Positions 35,360 to 43,317 of a stretch of 49,910 nt of DNA are shown piece after piece. This stretch comes from Candidatus Zixiibacteriota bacterium. Lineage in GTDB: Bacteria; Zixibacteria; MSB-5A5; SM23-73-2. Where the stretch lies: the NCBI GenBank assembly GCA_030615745.1, contig JAUWYR010000017.1:1-49910 (forward strand), read 5' to 3'. How positions within the stretch are numbered: the stretch's first letter is position 1; the number at the start of each line of letters is the position of its first letter. The position numbers and the translations under genes are program-made. The notes beneath the pieces are model-generated. The model ran no database searches. It worked only from the letters and a program-made list of their open reading frames with translations, and was not told the origin of the DNA.

Positions 35360-36568
35360 CTATATTCTCCTCTTGGGCCTGTAACTTAACTGCAAAAGAT
35401 GAGAATGCTTTTCAATTCTTTTTATTGCCTGGTTTAACTTATCAGAAGATAAGTTTAAAGCTAATCTGATATATCCCTCACCATTTTCTCCAAAATCAGA
35501 TCCCGGGATTACAATCAACCCTGATTTTCTTAGAAGCATCCTGGCAAAACCCAAAGAGGAATAATGGGGAGGTATCTGGATCCAGAAAAATGGAGTGGCT
35601 TTAGGCTTTTTTATCCTCCATCCTAAGTTCAGGAGTTTTTCCATCAAAAGATTTTTTCTTTTTGAAAATTCTTGGTTTTTTTCTGAGACTATCCTGTAAT
35701 GGTTTTCCAAAAGATAAAAAGCAACTTCTGAAAAGATTTTATCATTCAAAGAACCAAAGATTTTTTTCTCAGATTCAAGTTCTAAAATCACATCCTTGTT
35801 TCCAGCAAAAAATCCCAATTTAAATAGTGGATTATTGTAATTGGTTGAAAGGGAATGATATTCCACGCACACCTTTTTTGCCCCATCTATCTGTAAAGGG
35901 CTTAAAGGGGTATAATCATCATAGATTATATGACTAAAGCTAAAATCGTGAACCAAAAGTATATTGTTCTTGCTACAAATCTCAACTACATCCTTGAAAA
36001 AATGATAATCTGCAACTGCGGATGTTGGATTGTTTGGATAATTCAAAAACAGAAGCTTTGCTTTTTTTAAGACCTTCTCTGAGAGCGTCTTTAAATTAGG
36101 TAAAAAGTCGTTTCTTTCAAATAGTGGAACAGTTTGAATCTCTGATTCAGCTAAAGCACAAACGCACCTGTAAAGAGGATCTGAAGGGTCGGGGATAATT
36201 ACAACATCACCTTTGTTCAAAAAACTCAAAGCCAAACATAAATACGCCACCCTTTTTGTTGGCAGAAGTGTGACCTCTTTTTCCGGATTTAATTTGACCT
36301 GATATTTTTTCTCAAACCAGAAAGAGATCTTTTGTTTTAATTTTTTCTCCTCTTCGGTCAAAATCTCTGAAAAAGCATTTTCCCAAAAAAAAGAGGGGGG
36401 AAACTTTATCTCTGAAGTTATTTTAAGCTGAGGATTGAACACACCCAAATCTATTATCTCAACACCCTTTTTTTTAAGTCTTTGTTTGGTCCTCTCTATT
36501 TCGAAAAAGGAAAATGGAGGAACTCTTTGGAGCCTTTCAGATTTATCCAGAATGACTTTTTTTATCAT
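35360..36568 (-). CDS. aminotransferase class I/II fold protein lacking the PLP lysine
   Basis: 402 residues with the fold and order of LL-diaminopimelate aminotransferase-like proteins: LLFLNYPNNPTSAV (about 172-185), a shifted VHDFSFSHIIYDDY where DEIYSDLVYD-like sequence is expected, VCVEYHSLSTNYNNPLFKLGFFAGN, and GYIRLALN holding the substrate arginine. In relatives the third segment reads HSLSKTYN with the Schiff-base lysine; here T242 (codon ACC) takes that place. It is probably not a transaminase. Coupled to the class II aldolase by a 4-base overlap (ATGA). Confidence 0.88.
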   Translation of the reverse strand: MIKKVILDKSERLQRVPPFSFFEIERTKQRLKKKGVEIIDLGVFNPQLKITSEIKFPPSFFWENAFSEILTEEEKKLKQKISFWFEKKYQVKLNPEKEVTLLPTKRVAYLCLALSFLNKGDVVIIPDPSDPLYRCVCALAESEIQTVPLFERNDFLPNLKTLSEKVLKKAKLLFLNYPNNPTSAVADYHFFKDVVEICSKNNILLVHDFSFSHIIYDDYTPLSPLQIDGAKKVCVEYHSLSTNYNNPLFKLGFFAGNKDVILELESEKKIFGSLNDKIFSEVAFYLLENHYRIVSEKNQEFSKRKNLLMEKLLNLGWRIKKPKATPFFWIQIPPHYSSLGFARMLLRKSGLIVIPGSDFGENGEGYIRLALNLSSDKLNQAIKRIEKHSHLLQLSYRPKRRI

Positions 36569-37218
36569 GGAGATTTTTCTTTTTCTATGAATCCTTCAGA
36601 TATTTTAAAAAGCTTATTTATTTGTTCTTTGGATAATTCTTTTATTTTGCCTAATCTTGAGGCAAGGGAAAAAATTTTGGAAAAATGCTCCACCCTCTCT
36701 AATTTTAAATATGCCTCCTCAAGATTTTTTCCAACTGTCACTACCCCGTGATTTTCCATAATAATTGCATCGTGATCCCCGACAAGACCTGCAATCGATT
36801 CACAAACCTCATAGGTGGAAGGTGTAGCATAAGGGGCTAAAGGAATTTTGCCTAAGGATAAAATAACTTCTGGCAGGAGAAACTCAGGCAACCGAACTTT
36901 AGCTATTGCTAAAGCTGTACTATAGGGTGGATGAGCGTGAACAACAGCACATACATCCGCTCTTTTTTCATAAACAAAAAGATGCATCAAAAGCTCAGAG
37001 GTTGGATTTAGCCTTCCCTTGAGTTTTTTACCTTTTAAATCGACAACAACCAAATCCTCAGGTTTTAAAAAACCCTTACTTTTCTGAGTTGGTGTAACCA
37101 AAATTTTATCCTCCAATTTGAGGCTTACATTCCCATCATTTGCCGCAACAAACCCTTTGTCATAAATCTTTTTACAAATCTCTATTAGTTTTTTCTTGGT
37201 TAATAAGGAGACCTTCAT
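36565..37218 (-). CDS. class II aldolase/adducin family protein
   Basis: 217 residues. AANDGNVSLKL at the start, the metal-ligand motif VHAHPPYSTALAI, and IIMENHGVVTVGKNLEEAY with the third histidine fit L-fuculose-phosphate or L-ribulose-phosphate type aldolases and related epimerases. Substrate unknown. It begins the run of genes on the minus strand down to panD. Confidence 0.9.
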   Translation of the reverse strand: MKVSLLTKKKLIEICKKIYDKGFVAANDGNVSLKLEDKILVTPTQKSKGFLKPEDLVVVDLKGKKLKGRLNPTSELLMHLFVYEKRADVCAVVHAHPPYSTALAIAKVRLPEFLLPEVILSLGKIPLAPYATPSTYEVCESIAGLVGDHDAIIMENHGVVTVGKNLEEAYLKLERVEHFSKIFSLASRLGKIKELSKEQINKLFKISEGFIEKEKSP

Positions 37219-37591
37219 TTCGAATCTTTAAAAAAGAATTAATAAACCAAATAATATCAAATTAGGGTTTTGTCAAGATTTAATTTAGGGCAAAGTGAAG
37301 AGTTTTTAAAACAGGATGCCTAAACGCAAACTTTTTATTTTCCAAAAGCTTATAAGTAAAGCTGAAGCTTTACACTCCAATGGTTCACATTCTATGAATC
37401 CTTCGGAAAAAACAATTTGACAATCCTTTTAAAAATAATAACTTAAAACAAATTTTAGTGCTTGCCAAGTCCCCTGACTTGGCAAGGGATTATCTGGTTA
37501 GGTCAGCCTGCCCGGCCAAGGGGGACCCAACCAGCACGTTTGGTATGATAAGATTTAAGAGGCAAAACTCTTAGCCTTAAGATAAAATAAA
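37219..37591. other. 373-base divergent intergenic region
   Basis: No gene is visible between the divergent class II aldolase and DUF502 genes. It holds a perfect hairpin CTTGCCAAGTC/GACTTGGCAAG (37461-37486), and GGTTAGGTC (37498-37506)...GACCCAACC enclosing the GCCTGCCCGGCCAAGG core (37506-37521). A TTGACA at 37417-37422 is the best -35 for the DUF502 gene, but no clear -10 follows it. Confidence 0.6.
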
Positions 37592-38218
37592 ATGGCTATT
37601 AAAGAGAAAATTTTAGGAAAGTTAAGGTTTTTTTTCCTCTCCGGGGTTTTAGCCATTGTTCCAATAATTATAACCTATATTGTGCTCCGCTTTCTATTCG
37701 AGGGATTGGATAATCTCCTCTCCCCCTGGATAACAAAATTTTTGGGCTACCACGTTCCAGGATTAGGAGTATTAGCTACAATTGTTTTGATCTTTTTAGC
37801 AGGATTTTTAACTGCCAACGTGGTAGGATCAAGGGTTTTCAAATGGGCAGAAGCTTTTGTGGTCAAAACCCCACTGGTAAAAACAATTTATGTTTCAGCT
37901 AAACAGTTAGTAGAAGCATTGACCATAGCTGATAAGAAAGCTTTCAAACAGGTGGTTTTAGTTGAATATCCGAGGAAGGGTGTTTACGCCTTAGGGTTTC
38001 TTACCGAACAGATTGTGATAGAATTCAAAGACAAAGAGGAAAATGAAATGATAGCAGTTTTCATCCCTTCGACCCCAACTCCAGTAACTGGGCTGGTGAT
38101 ACTCTTTCCTAAAAAAGATGTGGTTTTTTTGGATATAACTATTGAGGAAGGGATAAAATTCTTTGTGTCAGGAGGTATTGCTTCTCCAAAGAGGTTTCCA
38201 CTAAAAGAGAATCTTTAA
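37592..38218 (+). CDS. DUF502 family membrane protein
   Basis: 208 residues with two membrane helices (about 13-35 and 55-80) then a cytosolic beta-rich part. FFLSGVLAIVPIIITYIVL, VPGLGVLATIVLIFLAGFLTANVVGSR, and FIPSTPTPVTGLVILFPKKDV are typical. Function in bacteria is unclear. No strong ribosome binding site is seen. Confidence 0.93.
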   Translation: MAIKEKILGKLRFFFLSGVLAIVPIIITYIVLRFLFEGLDNLLSPWITKFLGYHVPGLGVLATIVLIFLAGFLTANVVGSRVFKWAEAFVVKTPLVKTIYVSAKQLVEALTIADKKAFKQVVLVEYPRKGVYALGFLTEQIVIEFKDKEENEMIAVFIPSTPTPVTGLVILFPKKDVVFLDITIEEGIKFFVSGGIASPKRFPLKENL

Positions 38219-38284
38219 CCTTTTTATGCTCTTTAAAGTCAAAGCTACAGTTGCAATGGCAAAAGCGGAGAAGGTGGAGTTTTG

Positions 38285-39277
38285 ATGTCGAATCAAGTCC
38301 TATTATGGATTGCCTTTAACATCTTCGTGCTGGCGATGTTGGCTCTGGACCTGGGGGTTTTCCATCGCAAGGCTCATGTTATTAAAATCAAAGAAGCCCT
38401 GGCCTGGAGTGCTATGTGGATTACCCTAGCCCTTCTCTTCAATCTGGGAGTTTACTTCTGGCGCGGTCCGGAGACAGCGCTCGAATTCCTGACTGGCTAC
38501 GTGATCGAGAAGTCTCTGAGCGTAGACAACATCTTCGTCTTTTTGCTGATCTTCTCCTACTTTCGCGTGTCCCTTCTTTACCAGCATAAAGTCCTTTTTT
38601 GGGGCATTCTCGGTGCGCTGATCATGCGAGCGATTTTCATCGCCACAGGGGTAACGCTGATCCAGAAGTTTCACTGGGTCATCTATATTTTCGGAGCGTT
38701 CCTGATTCTGACCGGCATCAAAATGGCTTTGCAGAAAGACAAGAAGATCCATCCAGAAAGGAATCCTGTGCTCAGGCTCTTCCGTCGATTTATGCCTGTT
38801 ACGGATCGCTATGAGAATGGAAGGTTTTTCGTAAAGAGAGCCGGACGTTACCTCGCCACGCCGTTGTTCATTGTGCTTCTGGTTGTTGAAACTACAGACG
38901 TCATTTTTGCAGTAGACTCGATTCCCGCTATCCTTGCTATCACGTTGGATCCTTTCATTGTGTACACCTCTAATGTGTTCGCTATTTTAGGATTACGGGC
39001 GCTCTACTTCGCATTGGCTGGACTGATGCAACTGTTTCATCATCTCCATTACGGGCTTTCTGTCATCCTGGTCTTCGTAGGGGTGAAGATGCTGATTTCC
39101 AACATCTACGAGATTCCGGTTAGCATTGCTTTAGGTCTGGTAGTCAGCATCCTGCTCATTTCTGTGATAGCTTCCGTTGTCCGACCGCGCAAGGTAGAGA
39201 CCATCCCACCACCACCTGACCATCCAGACGAGGAAACAGAGCCCAATCATGCAAATCAGAGCAAGGATGAACCATGA
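38285..39277 (+). CDS. TerC family membrane protein
   Basis: 330 residues from ATG 38285 (AAGGTGGAG upstream). A TTG 3 bases before would add one residue. TerC proteins are membrane carriers linked to tellurite resistance and manganese efflux. EKSLSVDNIFVFLLIFSYF and VVETTDVIFAVDSIPAILAIT each hold an acidic membrane motif typical of the family. The ATG overlaps the TGA of a 19-codon frame at 38226-38285 (TGATG). Base composition looks higher in G+C than its neighbours (36 G/C at 38461-38520, 26 at 38521-38580, hand count). Confidence 0.93.
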   Translation: MSNQVLLWIAFNIFVLAMLALDLGVFHRKAHVIKIKEALAWSAMWITLALLFNLGVYFWRGPETALEFLTGYVIEKSLSVDNIFVFLLIFSYFRVSLLYQHKVLFWGILGALIMRAIFIATGVTLIQKFHWVIYIFGAFLILTGIKMALQKDKKIHPERNPVLRLFRRFMPVTDRYENGRFFVKRAGRYLATPLFIVLLVVETTDVIFAVDSIPAILAITLDPFIVYTSNVFAILGLRALYFALAGLMQLFHHLHYGLSVILVFVGVKMLISNIYEIPVSIALGLVVSILLISVIASVVRPRKVETIPPPPDHPDEETEPNHANQSKDEP

Positions 39278-39341
39278 GCCAGCCGCCGATATTGTCCCTT
39301 GATGTAAGCAATATGAGGCTGCAACATCATCTAACATCGCG

Positions 39342-40001
39342 TTGCGGTTCGGACTTAAGGACTCACCTAAATGGCCTTCGCGCACTTCGACAATGATTTT
39401 GAAAATGAAACCTTTCCCTCGAGATCCTTCTATAGCGGCACTTCTCTTGATGTGCTTCTGGCTTTATTTTGTGGCTCCCCCATTTCTTTACAGCATGTTA
39501 GCGCTGGCAACACTTCCGGGTGTGTCTAACTTTGTCTTTGTCCAGTGGCTGGCGCCTTTTTTATCTGAGTTTCCTGGAAAAGTTTCCGCTTTAAACTAGG
39601 CCAGAACAGTTAAGAAGGCTCCTATTGGAGTGATGAATATGGTATCATCTAATATCAACCAGTGGACTGTTCTTGTGGGAATGATTCCCATAGTTTACAG
39701 CTTATCCAAAGGAGAAGTCTCGGTGGTGGTATTCGACCAACAGCAAAAATTGGAGATACTTTTGACTATGGTTCAGTCCGCTTTAGGGATGATTCTATTA
39801 GCCAATTTGAAGTTTAACTGGTATGAGGCATTGGGTCTTTTTGGCTTGTGGTTTATTCAGCTTATTTATCCACACTTAAGGGAGGAAATAATTCTGGTCT
39901 ACTCAGCCTGGGTTGTTTTTGAACTCATCTTAGCTATGTCCAAGAAAAAAAGGCTTTATGCCTTCGGAGAGTTTAAAAAGCTTTTAAAAGAGTCTTTTTG
40001 A
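39342..40001 (+). pseudogene. 3' remnant of sodium/calcium exchanger-like antiporter, with in-frame TAG
   Basis: One frame runs from about 39342 to 40001, broken only by TAG at 39597-39599. It encodes hydrophobic sequence (YSMLALATLPGVSNFVF, FLSEFPGKVSALN-stop-ARTVKKAPIGVMN, MVSSNINQWTVLVGMIPIVY, then two or three more helices). The SSNINQWTV segment matches the alpha-repeat of cation antiporters, and the stop is probably at a Trp codon (TGG to TAG). The N-terminal half is missing; homology-like sequence appears to begin near 39390, close to where base composition changes after TerC. Confidence 0.75.
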
Positions 40002-40043
40002 CCTATGATTCAATTACTCGAAAACTATATAAACAAAATTTTC

Positions 40044-40072
40044 TTGACTTATCTCGTATAGTTTAATAAGAT
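40044..40072 (+). promoter_or_regulatory. promoter of htpX
   Basis: TTGACT (40044-40049), 17-base spacer, TAAGAT (40067-40072), followed by AAGGAGGT (40086-40093) 8 bases before the ATG. A standard housekeeping sigma factor pattern. Confidence 0.65.
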
Positions 40073-40101
40073 ATTTATGGAAATAAAGGAGGTCTTAATA
40101 G

Positions 40102-40947
40102 ATGAACACTTTCAAAACAGCAACACTTTTAATCGCTTTAACACTACTTTTAATCTTGGTAGGAGGACTAATAGGAGGAAAATCAGGGATGATTTTTGCC
40201 CTTTTTTTGGCAGGGGTGATGAACTTTACCAGCTATTGGTTCTCAGATAAAATCGTTTTGAGAATTTATCGTGCTCAAAAAATCGATGAGGGTGACAATC
40301 CGCGACTCTATAGAATTGTAAGAGCCACCTCTCAAAAAGCTCGATTGCCCATGCCCAAAGTATACATAATCCCCACCAATACACCCAATGCCTTTGCCAC
40401 AGGAAGAAGCCCGAATCATGCTGCTGTAGCAGCAACTTATGGAATATTAAAGATATTGAATGATGACGAATTAGAAGGGGTTATCTCCCATGAGCTGACT
40501 CACATAAAAAATCGAGACATTTTAACTGCATCTGTGGTTGCCACCATAGCTGGAGCAATATCAATGCTTGCCTTCATGGCAAGGTGGGCAGCAATTTTCG
40601 GAGGATATGGAAGGGATAATAATAGAGGTGGTGGGTTGGGTCTTTTAGTTGCAGCTATTGTAGCACCTATTGCAGCAATGTTGATTCAGCTGGCAATATC
40701 GAGGTCAAGGGAATATGCAGCTGATGAAGGGTCAGCTAAGATTAGCCATAAACCTTTAGCTTTAGCCCAAGCCTTGAAAAAACTCCAATATGCAAACAAA
40801 AGGATTCCACTTGAAGCCAATCCATCAACAGCCCATCTTTTCATAGTTAACCCTCTGCGGGGTGGGGGATTAACCTCACTATTCAGCACCCATCCACCAG
40901 TAGAAGAACGCATTGCAAGACTCAGGAATTTGGCAAGGAAAACATAG
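40102..40947 (+). CDS. htpX: membrane zinc metalloprotease HtpX
   Basis: 281 residues. Two N-terminal helices, the zinc motif HELTH (H130, E131, H134), two more helices, and [13 protein letters not shown] with the third ligand. Degrades damaged membrane proteins. TPNAFATG and [13 protein letters not shown] at the end are typical. Strong promoter and ribosome binding site precede it. Confidence 0.96.
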   Translation: MNTFKTATLLIALTLLLILVGGLIGGKSGMIFALFLAGVMNFTSYWFSDKIVLRIYRAQKIDEGDNPRLYRIVRATSQKARLPMPKVYIIPTNTPNAFATGRSPNHAAVAATYGILKILNDDELEGVISHELTHIKNRDILTASVVATIAGAISMLAFMARWAAIFGGYGRDNNRGGGLGLLVAAIVAPIAAMLIQLAISRSREYAADEGSAKISHKPLALAQALKKLQYANKRIPLEANPSTAHLFIVNPLRGGGLTSLFSTHPPVEERIARLRNLARKT

Positions 40948-40985
40948 ATTTTACCGATAAGATGGGTGGGTGAACCAATCTTAAA

Positions 40986-42296
40986 ATGGAAAGTTACTGG
41001 ATAGAGATATTACTTATTATTCTTTTGGTCTTTTTGAATGGATATTTTGCGAGCTCTGAGTTTGCCTTAATCGCAGCCCGAAAAAGCAAGATCAGACATT
41101 TAGCAGAAACAGGTGATAAACGCGCAATTCTTGTAAAAAAGCTTCAGGATGAGCCGGATAAGTTCTTGGCTGTCATCCAGATAGGAGTAACCTTAGTTGG
41201 AACTTTAGCCTCGGTTGTGGGGGGAGCAAGAATCGTTCACCTAATAGAGCCAAAAATAGAAAAAATACCAATTCAATTTGTGCAAAATGCATCTGAACCG
41301 ATCTCTATCGGGATTGTGGTGATGGTGATCGCTTATCTTTTTTTGGTGATTGGTGAACTCGTTCCAAAGTATGTTACTTTAAAATATCCTGAGAAAATCG
41401 CATTCAGAGTTGCCCGTCCTATACAATTTATCACCAATCTCACTTTTTTTATTGTCCAGATATTATCCTTTTCCACAAAAGGGATTGCGAAAATATTAAT
41501 CCGTAAAGCTCCTGCTGAGACCCCCTTTATCTCTGAGGAGGAGGTGAAATATATACTGAAAGAGGGTAAGGAAAAAGGAATTTTCGAGCCTTCAGAGGAA
41601 AAGCTCATAAGAAGTGTCTTCGAGTTCACAGATACCTATGTCCATAATATCATGACTCCAAGAACAGAGATCGTGGCATTAGACATCGAATCTAACCCAG
41701 AGAAATTAATGAGAGTTATAAATGAGGAAGGCTTTACCAGAATCCCGGTTTTTAAGGATGATTTAGACCATATCGTGGGAATAATCCATGCTAAGGATGT
41801 GATAAATACACTTTTTAACAGAAAGCTAATCATAGTAAAGGATATAATTCGTCCTGCTTATTTTGTCCCGGATTCCAAAAAGATCTCCGGGCTTTTAAAT
41901 GAATTTCAGAAAAAGAAAATCCATATGGCTATTGTTCTGGATGAGTTTGGCGGAACTGCTGGACTGGTAACTCTTGAGGATATATTGGAAGAAATCGTTG
42001 GAGAGATAGAGGATGAATATGATGAGACTACAAAAGAGGTCGATTTTCTTTCAGATGGCTCAGCAATTGTAAAAGCAGGAATAAAGGTAGACGATTTCAA
42101 CCGTGAGTTCAAAGCCAATCTCCCTCTGGACATCTCGGATACTTTAGGAGGATTCCTTATAAATTCTTTGGAAAGAATTCCCGCCCTGGATGAAAAGATA
42201 AGCCTTTATGGGTTAACCTTCATCATCTATGAGAAGATGGGATACAGGATAAAAAAGATTAAGGTGGTAAAAAAGAAAAAGTCTCCACAAAGATAA
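40986..42296 (+). CDS. CNNM/CorC-type (HlyC/CorC family) membrane transporter
   Basis: 436 residues: CNNM/DUF21 membrane domain (about 1-185; FLNGYFASSEFALIAARKSKI), a pair of CBS domains (about 205-325; MTPRTEIVALD, HIVGIIHAKDVI, AIVLDEFGGTAGLVTLEDILEEIVGEI) and the C-terminal CorC_HlyC domain (about 345-430). The family is linked to magnesium or divalent cation efflux. The gene begins 38 bases after htpX and probably continues the same transcript. It ends in a terminator-like hairpin. Confidence 0.93.
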   Translation: MESYWIEILLIILLVFLNGYFASSEFALIAARKSKIRHLAETGDKRAILVKKLQDEPDKFLAVIQIGVTLVGTLASVVGGARIVHLIEPKIEKIPIQFVQNASEPISIGIVVMVIAYLFLVIGELVPKYVTLKYPEKIAFRVARPIQFITNLTFFIVQILSFSTKGIAKILIRKAPAETPFISEEEVKYILKEGKEKGIFEPSEEKLIRSVFEFTDTYVHNIMTPRTEIVALDIESNPEKLMRVINEEGFTRIPVFKDDLDHIVGIIHAKDVINTLFNRKLIIVKDIIRPAYFVPDSKKISGLLNEFQKKKIHMAIVLDEFGGTAGLVTLEDILEEIVGEIEDEYDETTKEVDFLSDGSAIVKAGIKVDDFNREFKANLPLDISDTLGGFLINSLERIPALDEKISLYGLTFIIYEKMGYRIKKIKVVKKKKSPQR

Positions 42297-42327
42297 CACA
42301 GGTTATCTTAACCTGTGTTAATTTTTT
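42295..42327 (+). terminator. intrinsic terminator-like hairpin between CNNM and DedA genes
   Basis: AACACAGGTTA (42295-42305) and TAACCTGTGTT (42309-42319) form a perfect 11-base stem with a 3-base loop, followed by AATTTTTT. The stem begins within the stop codon of the upstream gene and the DedA ATG (42330) comes just after the T-run. Confidence 0.7.
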
Positions 42328-42329
42328 AT

Positions 42330-42935
42330 ATGTTCGAAGCGATAATAGAACCAGTTGGAAAATGGATTATAGAGGTTATCTCAAAGATCGGGTATTTAGG
42401 GATAGTTCTGACAATGGGAATAGAGTCAGCCTGTATCCCCCTACCCTCTGAGATAATAATGCCTTTTTCAGGCTATTTGGCTTCCATTGGAAGATTTAAT
42501 TTATATTTAGTATCAGTGGCTGGTGCTTTCGGGTGTTTGGTCGGGTCAATCTTAGCCTATTATGTTGGAATATGGGGAGGAAGAACTTTTATTTTAAAGT
42601 ATGGTAAATATTTTTTGATCTCCCATAAAGACTTAGAGACAGCAGAGCGATGGTTTGGTAGGTATGGTGATTTGACAATCTTTTTCTCAAGACTTATGCC
42701 GGTTATAAGAACCTTTATCTCCCTTCCTGCTGGAATTGCAAAGATGAACTTCCCAAAGTTTGCCATTTACACTTTTTTAGGCTCTTTGCCCTGGTGCTTT
42801 GCTCTGGCTTATGTTGGAAAGATCTTAGGAGAAAACTGGCAATCGATAAGAGTATATTTTCACAATGCAGATATTGTGATAATCGTTTTGATAGTATTAG
42901 GCATAGGCTTTTTCATCTACCGTCATTTAAAATAG
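42330..42935 (+). CDS. DedA family membrane protein
   Basis: 201 residues from ATG 42330; a GTG at 42315 in the terminator stem is less likely. YLGIVLTMGIESACIPLPSEIIMPFSGYLAS and FFSRLMPVIRTFISLPAGIAKMNFPKFAIYTFLGS are the DedA signatures (the E and F-SR-P-R segments). Family members help undecaprenyl-phosphate or lipid transport and pH balance. No Shine-Dalgarno is evident, since the hairpin occupies the upstream bases. Confidence 0.92.
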   Translation: MFEAIIEPVGKWIIEVISKIGYLGIVLTMGIESACIPLPSEIIMPFSGYLASIGRFNLYLVSVAGAFGCLVGSILAYYVGIWGGRTFILKYGKYFLISHKDLETAERWFGRYGDLTIFFSRLMPVIRTFISLPAGIAKMNFPKFAIYTFLGSLPWCFALAYVGKILGENWQSIRVYFHNADIVIIVLIVLGIGFFIYRHLK

Positions 42936-43022
42936 CAAAACCTGATAAATTTTTGAAATTTTTCTCTTGAAAAAAATTGCTGATGAGAGTAAAATTTTTT
43001 AATATGTTCTTTAATCTAATTG

Positions 43023-43157
43023 ATACAAACGCATTAAATGCTTCTACCTTGTCATTGCGAGAAGTCCATATGGACGACGAAACAATCTCCCTTTTGAGAT
43101 TGCTTCGCCCCGATGTTATCGGGACTCGCAATGACACTCTAATTATTGCGTTTGTAT
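43023..43157. repeat. nested inverted repeats with a GTCATTGCGAG element, in a 382-base gap
   Basis: Inner element: GTCATTGCGAG (43051-43061) to CTCGCAATGAC (43125-43135), with CGATGTTATCG inside and GATTGCTTCG-type sequence as at 27411. Outer arms ATACAAACGCA (43023-43033) and TGCGTTTGTAT (43147-43157). No gene lies between 42936 and 43317. Further on, TTTTTTTGATT/AATCAAAAAAA (43239-43272) forms an AT hairpin before the next gene. Confidence 0.8.
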
Positions 43158-43317
43158 TAATAATTATACTTGAACTTTGGATTCGTGTTCAATAGTTTCA
43201 TTATTTGACAATCAGATTATTTAGTATAAAACTCAACTTTTTTTGATTCTTGTCCGAATTAATCAAAAAAAGACTTTGATTATTTTAAGAAATTAAATCT
43301 TTTATCTTGGAGTTACT

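Noticed and set aside
38226-38285. A 19-codon frame overlapping the TerC start (TGATG)
   Set aside because: No ribosome binding site and no known leader peptide; could be a remnant or chance. Recorded under TerC only.
39329-39365. Integron attC-like half site (ATCTAAC followed by CGCGTTGCGG)
   Set aside because: The matching GTTRRRY half is not found within the next 150 bases, and there is no integrase or cassette array.
42977-43195. Apparent 72-codon frame on the plus strand
   Set aside because: It lies over the nested inverted repeats and has no ribosome binding site or family match.
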